Assembly: GCF_013266695.1 (NCBI RefSeq)
Contig: NZ_JABRXF010000002.1
Location: 310,001 to 374,000, forward strand
Direction of reading: 5' to 3'
DNA from: Hongsoonwoonella zoysiae
GTDB lineage: Bacteria; Pseudomonadota; Alphaproteobacteria; Rhizobiales; Stappiaceae
DNA: 64,000 nucleotides
Below are positions 27,772 to 35,476 of this stretch, piece after piece. Every line of letters begins with the position of its first letter. Within the stretch, counting starts at the first letter, position 1. The translations under genes were made by a program, and so were the position numbers. The notes under the pieces are model-generated. The model had not been told where the DNA came from. It ran no database searches and saw nothing but the letters and a program-made list of their open reading frames with translations.

Positions 27772-28360
27772 TGCAGATTGGCCGAGGCTATTGGAACGGG
27801 CCAAACGCGGCGGGCGCGACCCGGAAGCGCTTGCCCTTCGCGAAGTGCTGATGGGTAGCATCTGCGAAGTCGCGAGCTGGCCCGACCGGCTGGAGGCAGT
27901 GGCGAGCGAGCTTGGCAGGACCTGCGGGCTGGAACTGCCGAAAGGCCCAGGCGGATTTACGGCGGGAAGCGGCATTCGCCTTTGCTGGCTCGCCTTCGGC
28001 AGGTTTCTCGTGATCTCCGAGGATGCTGCGACAACGGCTGCGCTGAAGGAGCGGATTTCAGCGTATGACGGATCGGTCGTCGACCTTCGCCATGCGCGCC
28101 ACGGCGTGAGGATCGAAGGGGAAAAGGCGGCGGCCGTTCTCAACAAGGCGGTTGCCATCGACCTTCACCTTGCCGCCTTTCCGCCAGGCGCCCTTGCGCA
28201 GGCGCCAGTCCATCACATTCCGGTGCTGATCCTGCGCATCGACGAAACGCGATTCGATATTTTCGCGCCTTCGAGCCTTGCGCGGTCTTTCGCGGAATGG
28301 CTGGAAGATGCGTCACTTGAGTTCGGCTACCGCGTGAGCGGGACGGCGGGCCTCGACTGA
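27764..28360 (+). CDS. soxG: Sarcosine oxidase gamma subunit
   Basis: 198 residues, starting 8 bases inside the soxA end. The sequence has SoxG features: VASWPDRLEAVASELG, then DLRHARHGVRIEGEKAAAVLNKAVAIDLH and a C-terminal IDETRFDIFAPSSLARSFAEWL. This subunit completes the heterotetramer. Sequence is weakly conserved in the family, but gene order makes the call safe. Confidence 0.93.
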   Translation: MADADWPRLLERAKRGGRDPEALALREVLMGSICEVASWPDRLEAVASELGRTCGLELPKGPGGFTAGSGIRLCWLAFGRFLVISEDAATTAALKERISAYDGSVVDLRHARHGVRIEGEKAAAVLNKAVAIDLHLAAFPPGALAQAPVHHIPVLILRIDETRFDIFAPSSLARSFAEWLEDASLEFGYRVSGTAGLD

Positions 28361-28490
28361 CCGGTGGACCGTGGCCGGATTGCGGGACGCTCACGAAAAA
28401 TAGGCTTGCTAACGCCACCGTTCTGTCATTTTTATGGGCCGCCAGCCTCCACGTGGTGGAGAACAATCGCAATTGCGGCGGAAAATCCGA

Positions 28491-29225
28491 ATGACGACGA
28501 CCTATCCAGCCGGCACCGGGCCGGCGGCCCAGACCGGTTTTGCCGTGAAGCTGTTCTTCTACGCAATCGTACCGACAGCGGTCTTCTTCGCGCTGATGAC
28601 CATAGGCTACGTCAGCCCGGCGGCGTATGAGGCTTATTTCAACGGCGAGACGGCCTATCTGGAAATTTTACATATCATCCTGCCGCTGATCGCCGCGATT
28701 ATGTCATTTCGCCTTATCCTTGCGTTTCGCCGGGACGGCAACCCGCCGATGACCGCGTTCAGCGTGCTGGCGGTTGCCGCGAGTGTTTTCGCCGCCGGCG
28801 AGGAGGCAAGCTACGGGCAGCACTTCTTCGGTTGGGAGGCGGACGGCGTTTTCCTGGAACTCAACGACCAGCGGGAAACGAACCTGCACAACATCGGCTC
28901 ATGGTTCGACCAGAAGCCGCGGGCCATCCTGGAAGTCATCACGATCCTGGCGGGGCTTGTAGTGCCTTTCATGCAGGAGTGGGTGAGGGGCTGGCTGCCC
29001 AAGTTCATGAAGCCCTATGTGACGGGCTTCTGGTTCATGCCGATCGCCATCCTGATCCAGCTTTCCGAACTGCCGAAGCGGCTTGATATCGCAGGTGTCG
29101 GCATCATTCCCGATATCCGCTACAGCGAGTTCCAGGAATTCTTCATTTTCTATTTCCTCGTGCTTGCCGTATGGCACATTTCCGAATGCCGAAAGCGGGA
29201 TATCGCGGGGCGGGCACAAGCCTGA
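28491..29225 (+). CDS. Uncharacterised multi-pass membrane protein with GEExSxGQ motif
   Basis: 244 residues from the ATG at 28491; an upstream in-frame ATG at 28434 adds a polar stretch. Hydrophobic segments are seen near residues 20-45, 55-75, 85-105, 150-170, 180-200 and 215-235. Between segments lies GEEASYGQHFFGW and, about 20 residues on, QRETNLHNIGSW. I recall this paired GEExSxGQ / NLHN pattern in a family of uncharacterised bacterial membrane proteins; the charged residues may form a hydrolase or metal site. It follows soxG by 130 bases on the same strand and converges with creatinase. Function unknown. Confidence 0.65.
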   Translation: MTTTYPAGTGPAAQTGFAVKLFFYAIVPTAVFFALMTIGYVSPAAYEAYFNGETAYLEILHIILPLIAAIMSFRLILAFRRDGNPPMTAFSVLAVAASVFAAGEEASYGQHFFGWEADGVFLELNDQRETNLHNIGSWFDQKPRAILEVITILAGLVVPFMQEWVRGWLPKFMKPYVTGFWFMPIAILIQLSELPKRLDIAGVGIIPDIRYSEFQEFFIFYFLVLAVWHISECRKRDIAGRAQA

Positions 29226-29249
29226 TACCCGCCCGCGCGACCGTTCCGG

Positions 29250-30476
29250 CTACGCCTTGCGCGGATTGGTAATGATGTTGTGCTCCGGCCCGAATGGAAA
29301 GCCGGTGATGTTTTCCGCGCCATCCTCCGTCACGATCAGGATATCGTGCTCGCGGTAGCCGCCGGCGCCGGGCGTCCCTTCCGGGATCATGATCATCGGC
29401 TCCATGGAGACGACCATGCCGGGCTCAAGCACGGTTTCGATATCCTCGCGCAGTTCCACCGAAGCCTCGCGGCCGTAATAGTGGCTTAACACGCCGAAGG
29501 AATGGCCGTAGCCGAAGGAACGGTATTTCAGGACGTCGTGCGTGCGATAGATCTCGTTGAGCTCGGCGGCGATATCGCAGCAGCGAGCGCCGGGGCGAAT
29601 GAGCTTTAGCCCCGCGCGATGGACATCGCAGTTGATCTGCCAAAGGCGCAGATGCTCGGCTGAGGCGTATTCGCAAAAGAGCGTGCGCTCCAGCGCGGTG
29701 TAGTAACCAAAGATCATCGGAAAGCAGTTGAGCGACAGGATATCACCCGGCTGGATGACGCGGTTCGTCACCGGATTGTGCGCTCCGTCCGTGTTGATGC
29801 CCGACTGGAACCACGTCCATGTGTCCATCAGTTCCACGAAGGGAAACGAACGGGCGATTTCGCGGATCATGGCTGTGGTCGAGGCGATCGCCACCTCATG
29901 CTCCGGCACGCCGGCGGCAACCGCATCCACGAGCGCCGCTCCGCCGACATCGCAAATCCGCGCACCTTCGCGGATCAGATCGTGCTCCTCGGCGGACTTG
30001 ATCGTGCGCTGCTTCATGACGTCGGCCGCAATATCCACGAATTCGACGCCGGGTAGCGCTTCCTCAAGTAAACGCCTGGTGTCGAGTGAGACATGGTCGA
30101 ACTCGATGCCGACACGTCTGGCGCCCGTGGTTAGCGTCGCAACGGCGTGAAAATAATTATCCCTGCGCCAGTCCGTGTAGGTGAGACAATCGCCATGGGT
30201 GCGCCGCCAGGGTTGCCCGCCGTCGATTGCGGCGGCCACAGTCGTGGCATTCTCCTGATCGACCACGAAGCCGTAGCGCCTGCCGAACGAGCAGTAGAGG
30301 AAGCCCGAGAAATAGCACACGTTGTGATAGGAGGTGAAAAGGCAGGCATCGATGTCGCGCGCGGCCATCATCGCGCGAAGCCTCGCCTGGCGGGCGTCCA
30401 TCTCGGCGTCGGAAAACGGCGTATAGGCCTTCTCCCCATTGTGCCAGCGTACCAGACGGTCCATCTCCTTCGTCAT
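29250..30476 (-). CDS. Creatinase (creatine amidinohydrolase)
   Basis: 408 residues, the size of known creatinases. From memory the match to the Pseudomonas enzyme is strong throughout, for example FTSYHNVCYFSGFLYCSFGR, DGGQPWRRTHGD, GINTDGAHNPVTNR with the catalytic His233, GYGHSFGVLSHYYGREA and VVSMEPMIMIPEG. It belongs to the M24 pita-bread fold but needs no metal. It splits creatine into sarcosine and urea, so its product feeds the soxBDAG enzyme encoded convergently next door. The ABC transporter genes lie just upstream, separated by a strong terminator. Confidence 0.93.
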   Translation of the reverse strand: MTKEMDRLVRWHNGEKAYTPFSDAEMDARQARLRAMMAARDIDACLFTSYHNVCYFSGFLYCSFGRRYGFVVDQENATTVAAAIDGGQPWRRTHGDCLTYTDWRRDNYFHAVATLTTGARRVGIEFDHVSLDTRRLLEEALPGVEFVDIAADVMKQRTIKSAEEHDLIREGARICDVGGAALVDAVAAGVPEHEVAIASTTAMIREIARSFPFVELMDTWTWFQSGINTDGAHNPVTNRVIQPGDILSLNCFPMIFGYYTALERTLFCEYASAEHLRLWQINCDVHRAGLKLIRPGARCCDIAAELNEIYRTHDVLKYRSFGYGHSFGVLSHYYGREASVELREDIETVLEPGMVVSMEPMIMIPEGTPGAGGYREHDILIVTEDGAENITGFPFGPEHNIITNPRKA

Positions 30477-30506
30477 TTCATCGCTCTCCTTCCTGATTGG
30501 GCCCTA

Positions 30507-30542
30507 ACAAAAAACGGGCCGGCTCCGTCTGGAGCCGGCCCG
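30507..30542 (-). terminator. Strong intrinsic terminator of the ABC transporter operon
   Basis: A perfect 12-bp GC-rich stem (30515-30526 with 30531-30542) closes a 4-base loop and is followed on the minus strand by six T. It lies between the last permease gene (stop at 30627) and the creatinase start at 30476, so creatinase likely has its own promoter or depends on read-through. Confidence 0.88.
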
Positions 30543-30626
30543 CCAGGCCTGGTTAAGTCCGGTGCGCCGCGTGCTCAGGTCATATCTTCAATCTGACCAT
30601 AGAGCGCGAAGCGCGATGTTTGTGCA

Positions 30627-31481
30627 TCAGCCCGGCGACAGGCCGCGCAACCTTTCCGACCGACGACGGAGCATTTCCAGCGTCGTCAGAAGCAATATCG
30701 ACAGGAAGACCATAACAGACGCTACGGCAAGGATGGTAGGCGAAATCTGCTCGCGCAAGCCCGTGAACATCTGCCAGGGCAGCGTTTTCTGGCTGGCGGA
30801 GCCCAGGAAGAGCACTACCACCACCTCGTCAAAAGATGTGATGAAGGCGAACAGCGCACCCGAAACAACACCTGGAATGATGAGCGGCATCTGCACCTTG
30901 AAGAAGGTGGTGATCGGATCCGCGCCGAGATTGGCGGCCGCTCTTGTAAGGCTCCGGTCGAAGCCGACGAGAGTGGCGGTCACCGTCACGATGACGAAGG
31001 GCGTGCCAAGCGCGGCATGCGCGAGCACCACGCCCCAGTAAGTGCCCTGCAGGCCAATGCGGGAGTAGAAGAAATACATGCCTGCCGCTGAAATGATCAG
31101 CGGCACGATCATCGGCGAAATCAGGACCGCCATGATCGCCGAACGATAGGGTACGTGGCTCTGCGACAGACCTATTGCGGCGAGCGTGCCGAGCGCGGTC
31201 GCGAGAAGCGTTGCGACAGGCGCGATCGTGAAGGAATTCTGCAGGGCCTGCTGCCAGTCGGGATTGGTGAAGAAATCCTCATAGTGCTTGAGCGAATAGC
31301 CCGCCGGATCGAAGGCCAGCATCTCCTTCGTGAAGGTGAAGAAATCCTGCGCGTTGAAGCTGAGCGGAATGATCACCATGATCGGGAAGATCAGGAAGAA
31401 GAATATGATCGCGCAAATCACCCGGAAGCCGTAGTGCCACGCGATCTGGCCGGTCGAATAGTATGGAGGAAGGTTTCTCAT
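30627..31481 (-). CDS. ABC transporter permease, PotC-like
   Basis: 284 residues with about six transmembrane segments. The BPD permease EAA-type loop reads RAAANLGADPITTFFKVQMPLIIPG near residue 180. It is the second permease of a polyamine/opine/2-aminoethylphosphonate-type importer and starts 13 bases after the first permease gene. Substrate probably a cationic or zwitterionic methylated amine such as betaine or creatine, judged only from neighbours. Confidence 0.9.
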   Translation of the reverse strand: MRNLPPYYSTGQIAWHYGFRVICAIIFFFLIFPIMVIIPLSFNAQDFFTFTKEMLAFDPAGYSLKHYEDFFTNPDWQQALQNSFTIAPVATLLATALGTLAAIGLSQSHVPYRSAIMAVLISPMIVPLIISAAGMYFFYSRIGLQGTYWGVVLAHAALGTPFVIVTVTATLVGFDRSLTRAAANLGADPITTFFKVQMPLIIPGVVSGALFAFITSFDEVVVVLFLGSASQKTLPWQMFTGLREQISPTILAVASVMVFLSILLLTTLEMLRRRSERLRGLSPG

Positions 31482-31494
31482 TCTTAATCCTCCT

Positions 31495-32763
31495 TTACCC
31501 GAGCTTCACGTTATCGATGCCGACGATCTTGTCGTAGACGTAGAAGAGCAACAGCACGAGTGACAGCAGGATGACGCCGAGCGCGGCCGCGAGCCCCCAG
31601 TTGAGAGACGACGAGATGTGGTAGGCGATACGGTTGGAGATGAATATGCCGTCGGTGCCGCCGACGAGTTCCGGCGTGATGTAGTAACCGATCGAAAGGA
31701 TGAAGACGAGGATCGCGCCGGCGCCGATGCCGGGGATCGTCTGCGGGAAATAGACCCGCCAGAAGGCCGTCCAGTCCGTAGCGCCAAGGCTTTTCGCCGC
31801 GCGCACGTAAGATGGCGAAATCGTGCGCATGACCGAATAGAGCGGCAGGATCATGAACGGCAGCAGGATATGCGTCATGGCGATGATTGTGCCGGTCTGA
31901 TTGTTGATCATCACCAATCGGTTCAGATCGTCGACCACGCCAAGCCATACGAGCGTGTCATTGATCACGCCCTGCTGCTGAAGCAGCACCTTCCATGCGG
32001 ACGTGCGCACGAGAAGTGATGTCCAGAAAGGCAGAAGCACGAGGATCATCAGGAGATTCGAATAGCGCAGCGGCAGATTCGCCAGCAGGAAAGCGACCGG
32101 ATAACCGAGAAGTAGGCAGGACCCGGTGATCAGCATGCTGAGGAACATGGTGCGCCAGAAGAGATAAAGATAGATGCGCTCGTCTTCCGGCTTCATCTTG
32201 ATGCCTTCGACGCCATACTCCGCATCGACCGCATTCAGGAAGTAGCCCGGCGTGTATTTCGGCGAATAACGCTTGAGAAACAGCCACGTCTCGACATCGC
32301 CCCAATCCTTGTCGATATCGATGAACTGTTCCTTGTAATTGCCTTCGTCCATCCGGTCGACCCGACGGCCGGTCTTGCGGAAGAGGCTGGACATTCCCGA
32401 AAGCTCATAATTGAGCCGGGAACCGAGACGCGTGTGGGTCTTTTCCTCCGCGGCGATCACAAGGTCGTCGTGCAATGCGGCGTAAACATCCTCGCCGGGA
32501 AGTTCACCGCTCGAGGCGTCCCAGGCGCTCAGGGCGGCAACCGTCTGGGGCAGCGTATCGGCGACGATGCGGTTTTCCACCGAACGGAACAACATGTCCG
32601 CTATCGGCGCCAAAAACGAGATCAGGATGAAGATGAGCAGCGGCGCGATGAGCACCAGAGAGCGCATTTTTTCGCGCCTGAGGGCTCTTGCAAGGCTCAC
32701 CTTGAGAGGCGTTCCGTCCTGTGTCGTCAGGACTGGGGCACCGTTGGCCGTGGTATCCGTCAT
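31495..32763 (-). CDS. ABC transporter permease, PotB-like, with enlarged first periplasmic loop
   Basis: 422 residues, well above the usual 280-310 for PotB. The first membrane segment is near residues 35-58 (SLVLIAPLLIFILISFLAP), then comes a polar region of about 135 residues before membrane segments resume near 198. The core carries the EAA loop RAAKSLGATDWTAFWRVYFPQTIPG and ends with the usual last segments. The extra soluble region should lie in the periplasm and might contact the binding protein. It follows the binding-protein gene across a hairpin-containing gap. Confidence 0.9.
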   Translation of the reverse strand: MTDTTANGAPVLTTQDGTPLKVSLARALRREKMRSLVLIAPLLIFILISFLAPIADMLFRSVENRIVADTLPQTVAALSAWDASSGELPGEDVYAALHDDLVIAAEEKTHTRLGSRLNYELSGMSSLFRKTGRRVDRMDEGNYKEQFIDIDKDWGDVETWLFLKRYSPKYTPGYFLNAVDAEYGVEGIKMKPEDERIYLYLFWRTMFLSMLITGSCLLLGYPVAFLLANLPLRYSNLLMILVLLPFWTSLLVRTSAWKVLLQQQGVINDTLVWLGVVDDLNRLVMINNQTGTIIAMTHILLPFMILPLYSVMRTISPSYVRAAKSLGATDWTAFWRVYFPQTIPGIGAGAILVFILSIGYYITPELVGGTDGIFISNRIAYHISSSLNWGLAAALGVILLSLVLLLFYVYDKIVGIDNVKLG

Positions 32764-32810
32764 GGCGGTGTCGCGTCTTTTGTCGTTATTGCCGGAAGGA
32801 TTTCTTGTGC

Positions 32811-32839
32811 GAAGGCGGGGCCGTTACGGCCCCGCCTTC
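32811..32839 (-). terminator. Intercistronic hairpin between binding-protein and permease genes
   Basis: A perfect 13-bp stem (GAAGGCGGGGCCG paired with its complement) closes a 3-base loop. It lies 12 bases after the stop of the binding-protein gene. No good T-run follows, so it is more likely a 3'-end stabiliser or partial terminator, which would explain higher binding-protein levels than permease levels. Confidence 0.7.
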
Positions 32840-32850
32840 CTGGCGCTGTC

Positions 32851-33951
32851 TTACTGGCTCAGCCAAGCCTGGAACTTGGCGTCGAGATCGTCGCGATAAT
32901 CCGCCCACCACTCGTAGTTATAGAGGAAGGTGTTCGTCGCGTTGGCCGGATCCGTCGGCATATGCGGCGCCATCTCGATGCCAAGCGTGGCGTGCTTGGA
33001 GACGAGCGGGGCCGAGGACTTGCGGGCCGGGCCATAGGAGATGTACTTGGCCTGGTCGGCGAGGCGCTGCGTATCCGTCGCGAAACGGATGTAGTCCTTG
33101 ATCAGGGGCAGCTTGTCCTCTGATACGCCGGCCGGGATGATCCAGCCGTCAAGGTCAAACACCTGGGCGTCCCAAAGCATCTTGATCGGCTGATCCTGCT
33201 CCACGATCGCCGAGAAGAGGCGGCCATTGTAGCTGGAGCCGATGACCGCTTCACCGTCGGCAAGCGATTGAATCGCTTCGGCCGCGGCCGACCACCAGAT
33301 GGTGTTGTCCTTGATGGTGTCGAGTTTGGCGAACGCGCGATCGACGCCTGCGTCGGTCTCGAGAACGTCATAGACGTCTTCCTTGGCGACACCGTCGCAA
33401 AGCAGAGCCCATTCAAGGTTGTTGATCGGGCGCTTCTCGAGCGTGCGCGTGCCGGGGAAGTTCTCCAAGTCGAACACGGCGCAGATGTCCTGCGGCTCCT
33501 TGCCGCCCCATTCCTCGACGTCGGTGCGATAGCCGAAAGTGGTCGAGTAGACGATCTGCGGTATGAAGCAATCGGAGACGATCAGATCGCCGAAATCCTC
33601 GGATGCGGGCGTGCCGTCGGGCGCCGGAGCCAGCCACTCATCGTGATCGATCTCCATCGCGAGCCCTTCGTCGCAAAGACGAATGGCGTCGGAGGCGACG
33701 ACGTCGACGACGTCCCAGGTGATGTTGCCGGCCTCGTTCATGGCGCGCAGCTTGGCCACCGCCTCGGGAGAGGACTCGTCGTTAATGATATTAACGTCCG
33801 AATTCTTCTCCATGTACGGCTTGTGATAGGCGTTGTTCTGGCTGGCCGAATAGGCTCCGCCCCACGATACGATCGTGAGATCTTTAGCCATGGCCGTGCC
33901 GGCGAACATCGCCGTGGCCGTGGTGGCCAGAATAAGTGTTTTGAGATTCAT
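32851..33951 (-). CDS. ABC transporter substrate-binding protein, PotD/spermidine-putrescine type
   Basis: 366 residues from the ATG at 33951, which follows GGGGAGATAAC. The signal peptide is MNLKTLILATTATAMFAGTAMA. The mature start KDLTIVSWGGAYSASQNNAYHKPY is typical of the type 2 periplasmic polyamine/opine-like family, followed by TWDVVDVVASDAIRLCDEGL and a WWSAAAEAIQSLADGEAVIG hinge region with aromatic residues suited to binding a quaternary or guanidinium group. Genes for ATPase and two permeases flank it. Ligand is inferred from context as a methylated amine or creatine. Confidence 0.92.
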   Translation of the reverse strand: MNLKTLILATTATAMFAGTAMAKDLTIVSWGGAYSASQNNAYHKPYMEKNSDVNIINDESSPEAVAKLRAMNEAGNITWDVVDVVASDAIRLCDEGLAMEIDHDEWLAPAPDGTPASEDFGDLIVSDCFIPQIVYSTTFGYRTDVEEWGGKEPQDICAVFDLENFPGTRTLEKRPINNLEWALLCDGVAKEDVYDVLETDAGVDRAFAKLDTIKDNTIWWSAAAEAIQSLADGEAVIGSSYNGRLFSAIVEQDQPIKMLWDAQVFDLDGWIIPAGVSEDKLPLIKDYIRFATDTQRLADQAKYISYGPARKSSAPLVSKHATLGIEMAPHMPTDPANATNTFLYNYEWWADYRDDLDAKFQAWLSQ

Positions 33952-33993
33952 GTTATCTCCCCTTTTCAGGTTTGCCCTCTCGTTGGAGGCATT

Positions 33994-34018
33994 TACCGGG
34001 CTGTATTTCGGCCCGGTA
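33994..34018 (-). other. Intercistronic hairpin between ATPase and binding-protein genes
   Basis: TACCGGGC and GCCCGGTA form an 8-bp stem around a 9-base loop in the 205-base gap between the ATPase stop and the binding-protein start. It could be a processing or partial termination site. No clear T-run follows. Confidence 0.5.
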
Positions 34019-34156
34019 TTCCGGTGGGGCCAATATGGAACCCGGCGTTCGCCGCTAGCCGGCACCGCCGGCGCGACGGGCGCGGTTCCCTAGCATATTC
34101 GCCAACCATGACGCCCGCATCATCAGGTGCGGACGCAGGTTCCAGCACCCCAATTC

Positions 34157-35245
34157 CTACTGTACAAAATCGAGCGCTTTGCAGTCGTCCGCGGCCCACC
34201 CGATATCGACCATCTGGCCGACGGCCAACTCGCGCTTCTGCCCGCGGTTGCGGACCTTGACGACGAATTCCCGATTGCCGGCCACATCCATTCTCACACG
34301 GATGTGGTCGCCCAGGTAGATCAGTTCCTCGATCCGGCCTTTCACGATATTTTCAAGGCCCTGGGGTTCGAACTCGATACGCTCCGGCCTGAGCGAAAGC
34401 GTCGTCCTGTCGCCGACCCCATTCACGTTCACCTTGTCAGCCTTGAGTTTCGTGCCGTCGTCGAGTTCGACGTCGCACAGGCTGCCATTTACGTGAGTGA
34501 CCTTGCCCTCAAGCTTGTTGTTCTCGCCGATGAACTGCGCAACGAACGAATTCTGGGGATCTTCGTAAAGATCGTCCGGGCCCGAAAGCTGCTGGATGAT
34601 GCCGTCGTTGAAAACCGCGATACGGTCCGACATCGTCAAGGCCTCTGACTGGTCGTGCGTCACGTAAACCACGGAAACACCGAGATTTTCGTGAATGTGC
34701 TTGATCTCGAACTGCATCTGCTCGCGCAGCTGCTTGTCGAGCGCGCCCAGAGGCTCGTCCATCAGCACGAGTTCGGGCTCGAAAACAAGCGCACGGGCGA
34801 CCGCCACGCGCTGCTGCTGTCCGCCCGAAAGCTGTGCAGGGCGACGGTTGCCGAAGGCGCCAAGCTCCACCATTTCCAGGGCGCGCTTGACCTTCTGCTC
34901 CTGCTCCGCCTTGCTCATCCCGCGGACCTGCAGCGGAAACGCCAGGTTTTCGGCTACTGTCATGTGCGGGAAAAGGGCATAGTTCTGGAAAACCATGCCG
35001 ATGCCCCGCTTGTGCGGCGGGACATTGTTGATCGGGCGACCGTTCAGATAAATCTCGCCATGTGTGGCGGTTTCGAAACCCGCCAGCATCATCAGGCAGG
35101 TGGTTTTTCCGGACCCCGACGGGCCGAGCATCGTCAAAAACTCGCCGCGCTGGATGTCGAGGTTGAGGTTTTTCACGACGAGCGAAACGCCGTCGTATGA
35201 TTTCTGTACCTCGCTGAACGAGACGATAATGTCTTTTTCGCTCAC
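34157..35245 (-). CDS. ABC transporter ATP-binding protein, PotA-like
   Basis: 362 residues. Walker A is GPSGSGKTT, the Q-loop is FQNYALFPHM, the signature is LSGGQQQRVAVARAL, Walker B is ELVLMDEPLGALD and the switch His is in YVTHDQSEAL. A C-terminal TOBE domain (about 285-360) completes the PotA/UgpC type. It is the first gene of the importer operon (ATPase, binding protein, two permeases). It lies downstream of the MttB-like gene on the same strand, past a strong hairpin at 35409. Confidence 0.93.
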   Translation of the reverse strand: MSEKDIIVSFSEVQKSYDGVSLVVKNLNLDIQRGEFLTMLGPSGSGKTTCLMMLAGFETATHGEIYLNGRPINNVPPHKRGIGMVFQNYALFPHMTVAENLAFPLQVRGMSKAEQEQKVKRALEMVELGAFGNRRPAQLSGGQQQRVAVARALVFEPELVLMDEPLGALDKQLREQMQFEIKHIHENLGVSVVYVTHDQSEALTMSDRIAVFNDGIIQQLSGPDDLYEDPQNSFVAQFIGENNKLEGKVTHVNGSLCDVELDDGTKLKADKVNVNGVGDRTTLSLRPERIEFEPQGLENIVKGRIEELIYLGDHIRVRMDVAGNREFVVKVRNRGQKRELAVGQMVDIGWAADDCKALDFVQ

Positions 35246-35408
35246 AGCCTGGTTCTGCCCCCTTTTTCTTTGGTCTCCGCCGTTGGGTTGTACGACGGGC
35301 CTGCTCTGGTTTTCCCGTCACAGTAACGCCAAAGATTATGAAATCAAGGGTAACTTTCTGAAATCGGTGGAGTAAAGAAAAATAAGCGGCAATCGTATTA
35401 ACAATAGG

Positions 35409-35439
35409 CAGTCGGAGTGCATATTGCACACTCCGACTG
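35409..35439 (-). terminator. Probable terminator after the MttB-like gene
   Basis: CAGTCGGAGTG pairs perfectly with CACTCCGACTG (11 bp) around a 9-base AT-rich loop, 38 bases past the MttB stop on the minus strand. The sequence after it is only moderately T-rich. The promoter for the ABC operon probably lies in the AT-rich 35250-35400. Confidence 0.6.
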
Positions 35440-35476
35440 ACTTATTGGTTTGCGCCAAGTATTAAACGGATGCGGA

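Noticed and set aside
29250-30476. DMSP lyase (DddP) as alternative for the M24 protein
   Set aside because: Also an M24 fold, but the detailed sequence pattern, length and next-door sarcosine oxidase fit creatinase far better.
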